The notes under the pieces are model-generated. The model saw only the letters and a list, made by a program, of their open reading frames with translations. It ran no database searches and had not been told where the DNA came from. Shown one piece after another: positions 57,679 to 64,000 of a stretch of DNA of 64,000 nt. Origin of the DNA: Drosophila persimilis (taxonomy: Eukaryota > Arthropoda > Insecta > Diptera > Drosophilidae); the NCBI RefSeq assembly GCF_003286085.1, contig NW_020825706.1, forward strand, positions 248,001-312,000, written 5' to 3'. The translations under genes were made by a program, and so were the position numbers. Positions within the stretch are counted from its first letter, which is position 1, and each line of letters opens with the position of its first letter.

Positions 57679-60600
57679 GACGCAAGTTGTTCGAAACAGT
57701 TTTCCATTTAGCCTAAGCGAAAAGATAATTTACGAAAAATGCTGAAAATGTTTTTGGGCTAAACTAATGCCGTTGCCACGAATAGATATAGATTTAGCCG
57801 ATGCCAAAATCGCCCAAAATAAAGCCAATACGTGGGAGGGAGGCAGATGGGGGCAACGGGGCGGATGGGTAGCAGTAAAACAAATATAGATGCCAGCGGC
57901 GGAAGCTCTTGGTGACGTCACAGTGGGGGGCTGGCTGGTGGAAGACAGAAGTGTGCCTTGTGCCACTCGATTCCCTTTCGGTTTCTCTCATGGCTGTTGG
58001 CCAGTAGAACAATTTCAAGCAATTTGCCAGCAATTATGTTAAGACAAGAGATCATGTTGGTACCTCAGAGTATCTCAAAGATACACACATATTTGTACCT
58101 ATGGTTGCGGGGGTGCTGTAGATTCCTTGAATATTTGCCCACTAATTGAAATTGCTGGCTAATTAATTCGCATACATCGTTTGACACTTGCCGACAATTT
58201 TAGAAATTACTCATGCGTTTGACAAATGCTTTTCCACACGACTCTCTATGCATTTCATGAGCAAAAATAAAATTTTGATTTGGAAATTTTTGGTGACAAG
58301 AAACTTTTACTGCACAAACAAACGCACCACAACAAAGCCAGGAACTTTCTTTTGTTTTCGGAAATGTAATTAAATTCCCTTGGAGGTAGAATGTTTATTC
58401 TCCGGGCCAAGTTCAAGTTTAAGTTTCCATTCAAAATAAACATAAACCACAATACCTGATGTCTGATGCCTGTCGGGGGCCCATAGAAACATTTTTTTTC
58501 ACACCTGAAGCCCATAAATTCGAGCATCTCTCTCCCTCTCTCTCTCTGAAATTTGTTTTTTTGTTTACTCAGTTGTTCAATTAAATAAAACTGTACATAC
58601 TATATATACTATATATTGTTTCATAATTAAATAATTTGGAAATGATGCAGAATTAATTTGCTGGCATAAATCAAATCAAAATCTTTTCATCCTTTGCCTC
58701 GTTTACAGATAGACACTCCTCAACCTTGTGGTCAAATAAAATATTTACGCTTCATTTAAGAAAGAAAAAGCGCTCAATGAAATCTTTTCAAACAACGAAA
58801 TGAATAATTTTGAAATGTTTTTATGTATTTTCCAACACAACTCATAGAAATTAAAATTTATGGATAAATGAACTTCACCATGAGCCCCGCTGCCGTGTGT
58901 GAAAAGTGTGAAACGAAAACAGAATAATTCACGCACACACCTACACCTACACCCATTCGTAGTCGTAGTCGCAGTACGTGAGTTGGAAAAACAGCTGCCA
59001 AGGCTGCAATCAAAATTAATTGAGCAACTCACGAGTGTGCGTGTGTATCTTTGTATCTCTATCTGTGTCTATGTCAAAGTGAAGGCGTTGGCGTGGGCGT
59101 TTGTCCTACAAAAAGTAGCCGAACCGAACGAACATTTGCTGCCAAGATATCTGGCAATCGAAATCATTTTCTGTGTAAAAAGCATCAGATTTATGAGAAC
59201 ATGACGAGTGGCGGACGGCACGGGGACAGGGAGGACAATCGTATTAAAACGCGGTAATGAACGAATACTGAGTGCTCTTTGTGGAATATTTTGAGTACAT
59301 GTGAAAAGATACCCCTTTGACAAATATTCTAGATACTTTCAGCACCTCTACAGAGCATCAAAGGCACTGGGTTGGATCTTTGTAGCTTGGCCAAAACAAT
59401 GGACCAACTGTTGCGCATAAATAAGAAACAGAAAATGTGCTTTAAAGAATAATGCAAACAGAGAAACGGAAACAGAAACAGAAACATAAGGCAGAGCCTA
59501 AGCAGCTTTTGGTTTTGCCCCTCCTTCTCCTTTTCCCAATGGAAAACACTTGTCGATGATTATGTTCAAGGCAAACCGCACACACAACACACAACCAAAT
59601 CGAGGTCAATTGTTTGTATCTGGATACATCCAGCAATTTGTATCTCCCGCTTCCACCACAAAATGTGTATCCCAAAGATTAGATTTCACCCCTGCACCCC
59701 CACCCCTTGTGGCAGCCACTTAACTGTGCTAATTAATTCTTTGTGCTTGATTTGGCCCAGAATTTCTTTTATTTATTTTCCTGGAAAAGGAATACTGAGA
59801 ACTGAATCCTACACTGATATTTCTTTCCCTTCTTTCCTTTGATAAAGGCCCAATGTTAAATTTCATATTAAACATTTGATAAAATGCTTTACACAATTTT
59901 AAATTCATTTAGGGAACAATTAGGGCAAAAAGTGAAGTAATTTAATGAAATTGATTGCAGCCGTAGGACTTTATGCACATTTGGACACACACGGAAAACA
60001 ATTTAACGCTAATTAGAAGCAAACACTGAATGTTTGAAGCAATTAATTATGCATGCTGATTATTGATAGCAAAAAAATAACTTCATGGAATGAGAGCACC
60101 ATCTGAAATATATGATATGCTTTATCCTTGTCCCAAACAAAAACCAAAGAGAAATGCTAGCTCCCCCAAAGAATGGCCAAACTGAGCGTAATTTCCCTTC
60201 GGGACTCAGTATGTATCTGTATCTTTATCTCTGAACATGGTCGTAAATGAATTTCGTATGCAAAATAAGTGAAATGTACATTTTATTTAGACAGTTCTCG
60301 ACTCCATTTAACATTCAACCAAAAGATTGCTGTTTACAAGGAGTCAACAGACGACGAAAAAACGCTTATTTCTGGAAAGGCATTAAAAGATTGAAGCTAT
60401 CCGAGAGAAAGAGACTTATGACGTAAATGAATTTCACTTGGTTTTGAAGTTGTAAATTACAGAGATATCTGGTCTGTTCTGCTCTGTTTCTATAGTAGGT
60501 TGCACGACCTGCCTCCCAGTTGGCAGAGCTGCTACGATTTTCCCCCTATTTTTTCTACCACTACATGTGCTCCCCGCTTGGCGCATGCAGTGGGGAAAAT

Positions 60601-63600
60601 TTATCTTTTGCTAAACAAACAATTTTCAATTTAAATAATTCTTCCTTCTTGCATACTATCTTGAAAAACGCTTTTACCATCTACTGCTCGCTCCTCTGCC
60701 CTTACGAATACGAATAGTTGAATAGATATTATATGGTGTAAAAGGAGAGATGTATGAAATGCAGAGAGAACTTGCAAAAATATTCTAGCCGCGGGGCGGG
60801 AGCATTAAAAGGCAACACGCAAACAATTTGCGATATAAACTCATAAAAACCCCCCCAAAAAAAATATACACAGAAACATACAGGAAAAATGCCGGGGAGT
60901 TTACTTGCTCCTCTATCTATGGCATATTTCACCTCAGGCTTTTTTTTTTGCTAATAAGCCCACTGCCACTACCACTTCCACTACCATTTTCATTTCCATT
61001 TCCGTTCGCATCCGATCTGCGCCCTCGATTTGAATTGTAGATTCTGCTCACAATTTTTGGGGATGTGCTGCAACGTGTGCAGCGTGTAAACAGCATCTCT
61101 GTTTCTGGATATCAGTTTTTGCTATTAGTAAACATTTATGTTTCTCTATTTTTCCAACAAAATTTGCCACTCATTTCCGTTGCGTACAATGTGTTCTGTG
61201 TTCTGTGTGTGTGGGATTTTCTTCAGCTTTTCTCTGTTTTTGCTGGCACAAATTTAATGACAGCTGTGGGCATATGTTGCGCCTCCGCTTGGAGCTCATT
61301 GAATGCCTCAATATACAAATACGAGTATACACAATATCAACTCGTTTATGTGGTCGTGTCTGAGAAGTTTTTTTTTCTGTTCTGTTCTTTTTTTCGTGCA
61401 TATTTGATGTGTAGCTAATTTTTGTTGAGATTTTTGCATGTTTTTTGTTGGTTTTTGGATGATTTGTTGTCTGGATTTTTCGACATTTATTGGCTCGGAG
61501 CTGTCTGCAGAATACTTTTATGCCTTTGTTTTATTTATAATGAAATTTGTGTGGGCTAAATTTATGGCAATTTCTCTTTAAGATCTCATATGTGCTCATA
61601 TGTTTTCCCACATTTAATTTTGCATAAAATATAACGCATCTAACAGGAGTATCTTGTATCTTTTGCCTTCGCTTGTGTACAAATATTTGGGGATGGAAGC
61701 AAATCGAAAAGAAGGAAGCAGCACACACACAGATACGCTAGGAATGTGTGTAAGCTATTTTGTTTGTGTATGTATTGTAAATGCAAATGAAAATTCTCTT
61801 GTCTCCATCGCATGGAAGTGCATTAAAACATGCATGAGCCATGGAGCTGCTCCTCCATCTTCCAGTGTCTCTCTGTGTGTGTCTGTTTGTGTGTGTATCT
61901 TTGTAATCACTTTATTTTGCATATGTGAACTGAGAGCTAACAGTATAAGCGATGCAACTGTGTGTGTAAATAAATTGCAAAAATATTTTAAAGGTTGCCT
62001 GCCACAACCACGTCGTTCTACCTCTACCTAGAGAAGGAAAGGCTGTCAGTAAATGAAATAAAACTAAAGGAAAACTTTGCAGGGCAGGGGCAAAGCAGGA
62101 GCTCAGCGAAGCATCCAGGACAAGACGTCGAGCATAAACTTGCTCAAGGATTTGTAAAATTTATCGTAGACATCATTATGCGACAATTTCTCTAGCTTAC
62201 ACCCACGCTTCAGCTTCAGCGTGGCAACAGCAGCTGCAACATGCAACATGCAGCTGAAGCTGGAAGCTCATGTGTTCGTTCTGGCATTTTTGCATTTCAC
62301 GTTTTACATTGGCAAAATCGTTTTTAAAATGCAAAAAAGCTAACAAAAAATGACATAAGGAAAACACAACTAAATTATTCAAAACATAAGCAAGCGATGT
62401 GATGTATGATAGGGGGGAAAACTAACGAAACTTCTGCACGAGGCAATATGCAGAGGGTTGAGAGTGTTTCGGGCAGATTGCCTTATTTTCCTAATTGATT
62501 TTGTAGGATTAAACTTTATTTGCACATTTATGAGAGAACTGCTTGAACAGTTTGATTTCTAGGTACACTGCTTGCACATCGTTATTCCTAACTAAACTGC
62601 TTGTTCTGCTTGATTATCTACATAAAACGTTGCCTACTTTCGGGCTGCAGCGACCAATTCAGTTGGAAACGTTTTTTAAGAAAGAAAACAGTTTGGTAGA
62701 TAATTTGAGAACATATCAATAAAGAACTCAAACCTATTCACAGCCAAGTCTTCATACCAGATACCAAAGAAAAAACCCATTAAACAAATAAACTTTCGTT
62801 GAGCGAATGCGGATGGCAGACAAACCGCACAACATTATCTTCGAAGATGCCTCCAGATTCAGCGGGGGATCCCTACTCATGCCCATGACAGCCATAAAAA
62901 CGTGCAAAATGAATCATTATAAATAACAATAAACGAGACGTAAGCCATATTTTAGGCATAATAGCTAATAAAACACACACCAAAGTGGCCAAAAGGCAGC
63001 CGGACAGCCGGTAGACCGGTATACACAGGCGGCAACCGACAGCGAAAATGCCCCAAAATCATGCAAGCCTAACAGAACCGACGTGTCCATGTCCGACTAC
63101 ATTTAAAATGATAAAGGAATGCCAGAAACAACAAACCAACGGAAAAGTAGAGGGAAATAAATATAAAAAAGGTTGCTGCGATGTGCTTCAACAATAAAGG
63201 CAGCCCAGAGTCCAGAGTCCGGAGTCCGAATGGAAAACAAAACCAGACAGGACTCAAACCTGTGGAATGGGAAGATGATAGGCAGGCCTGCTTTTCGTGT
63301 CCATTCAGGCGTTGAATGCTGCACCTTTCACCTTCCACATGGTCCATGGTTCACAGATAGAAAAGGAGAGACATCCAGCCGGTGGAGAGAGACTGACAGA
63401 GAAAGCGAAGAGAAAGAGAAAGAGAAAGAGAAAGAGAAAGAGAGGGGAAACGAGAGTGCTCGGTCAGCGGCTGTTGCTCGTATATTTCACGCTCGAACGT
63501 CTTTGGGGTCACACAAATCCGATTTACATGCAAATAAATAAAATTCATGTCGAACTCCGAGTTGCAGACAATAAATTTTTGAGTGCGCTTCAGTTCGCCC

Positions 63601-63743
63601 GAGCAAAAGGCATAAAAGAAGTCGAAACAGTAACAGAAACGGAGTCCAGACCAACCGCTTGAGAATCGCCTTTTTTGGTATCCTGCTGACCTCCGCCTCC
63701 AGATCCCCGCATCCTTTGGCTTTTCTTTTGTGTGGGGACTTAC
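57679..63743. other. intergenic region upstream of CG5023
   Basis: Mostly AT-rich non-coding DNA with short repeats: TATATACTATATA near 58597-58618, GAAACAGAAACAGAAAC near 59463-59485, CATTTCC units near 60980-61005, CAGAGTC heptamers near 63205-63228 and (GAAAGA)n at 63403-63443. A minus-strand frame at about 63682 down to 63351 may be a second exon of the edge gene but is doubtful. Nothing else coding was seen. Confidence 0.5.
63403..63443 (+). repeat. (GAGAAA)n hexamer array
   Basis: Six or seven GAGAAA units. On the minus strand it reads as a Leu-Ser repeat, which extends the doubtful frame ending at 63351. Confidence 0.85.
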
Positions 63744-64000
63744 GCGCTGTGAAATTGTATTTATAATGAATCCAATGTGATATGCCGATTTTCCACTTCT
63801 CTTGTTCACATGCCGCAGCACTTCGCATTCGTAGAGAAATGCCATTTTCCATCTTACATTCTTGCTTAAACGTTGGCAAGTTCTCTAGCAATTCTCTGGT
63901 TAAGCTACGATTTGTGCCTGCAATTTCAATAAACTCATAAAATTCCTTGGGCGGCACTAAATTGGTGCCCTTAATTTTACGGTAATAAAAGGAATCAGCA
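63744..64000 (-). CDS. exon of an unidentified gene running off the right edge
   Basis: An 85-codon open stretch on the minus strand ending at a consensus donor (GTAAGT at 63743). It codes SFYYRKIKGTNLVPPKEFYE, then IEIAGTNRSLTRELLENLP, then LRMRSAAACEQEKWKIGISH and IHYKYNFTA. Mixed charged and hydrophobic content with no low complexity makes it look like real protein. No start codon is needed inside the window, so it is an internal or first-exon remainder. A possible next exon starts at 63682 after a 61-base intron with a purine-rich, weak acceptor, coding YQKRRFSSGWSGLRFCYCF. I do not recognise the family. Confidence 0.5.

Noticed and set aside
63230-63270. GGTTTGAGTCC on the minus strand, resembling a tRNA B box
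   Set aside because: No matching A box or acceptor stem at the right distance was found.

Overview
The window is euchromatic DNA from a Drosophila of the obscura group (D. pseudoobscura-like). Four things point there: a DINE-1/INE-1 (Helentron-type) copy at the left edge of the kind common in that group, dense CA/GA/CAG microsatellites, 59-61 base introns, and three recognisable fly genes. No synteny search was possible; the species call is inference.

Region 1 (1-23.4 kb) is dominated by a minus-strand neuroligin gene. I resolved nine coding exons from 17086 down to 1695 with in-frame splice junctions (about 1141 codons). They give a signal peptide, a catalytically dead cholinesterase-like ectodomain (GHGTG at the serine elbow), one transmembrane helix and a long Gln/Gly-rich cytoplasmic tail. 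The last visible exon ends in a good donor at 1694, so the true C-terminus was not found. A 5' leader exon (17087-17256) carries two tiny upstream ORFs. A textbook Inr+DPE core promoter on the minus strand at about 23438 is the best candidate for its start.

Region 2 (18.6-20.0 kb) holds an intronless plus-strand gene of the malate/L-lactate dehydrogenase Ldh_2 family. It lies head to head with the neuroligin exons, and would be nested in the neuroligin leader intron if the 23438 promoter belongs to that gene.

Region 3 (20-52 kb) is a gene-poor stretch rich in simple repeats. One small candidate gene stands out: a minus-strand 74-codon ORF at 32453-32677 with a spliced leader and a perfect DRE (TATCGATA) upstream. 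Several longer ORFs here look like chance.

Region 4 (52.4-57.6 kb) is the minus-strand orthologue of D. melanogaster CG5023, a short calponin/transgelin-type protein. It has three coding exons; the first codes only Met-Ala and is separated by a 4.6 kb intron. Region 5 (57.7-64 kb) is intergenic and ends in an unidentified minus-strand coding exon that runs off the right edge.

The genes are independent transcription units; nothing suggests a shared pathway. No tRNA, rRNA, CRISPR or known microRNA was recognised. The most interesting leads are the DRE-driven mini-gene, the Met-Ala exon, the possible nested Ldh_2 gene and the pair of diverged unknown repeats at 0.6 and 17.6 kb.
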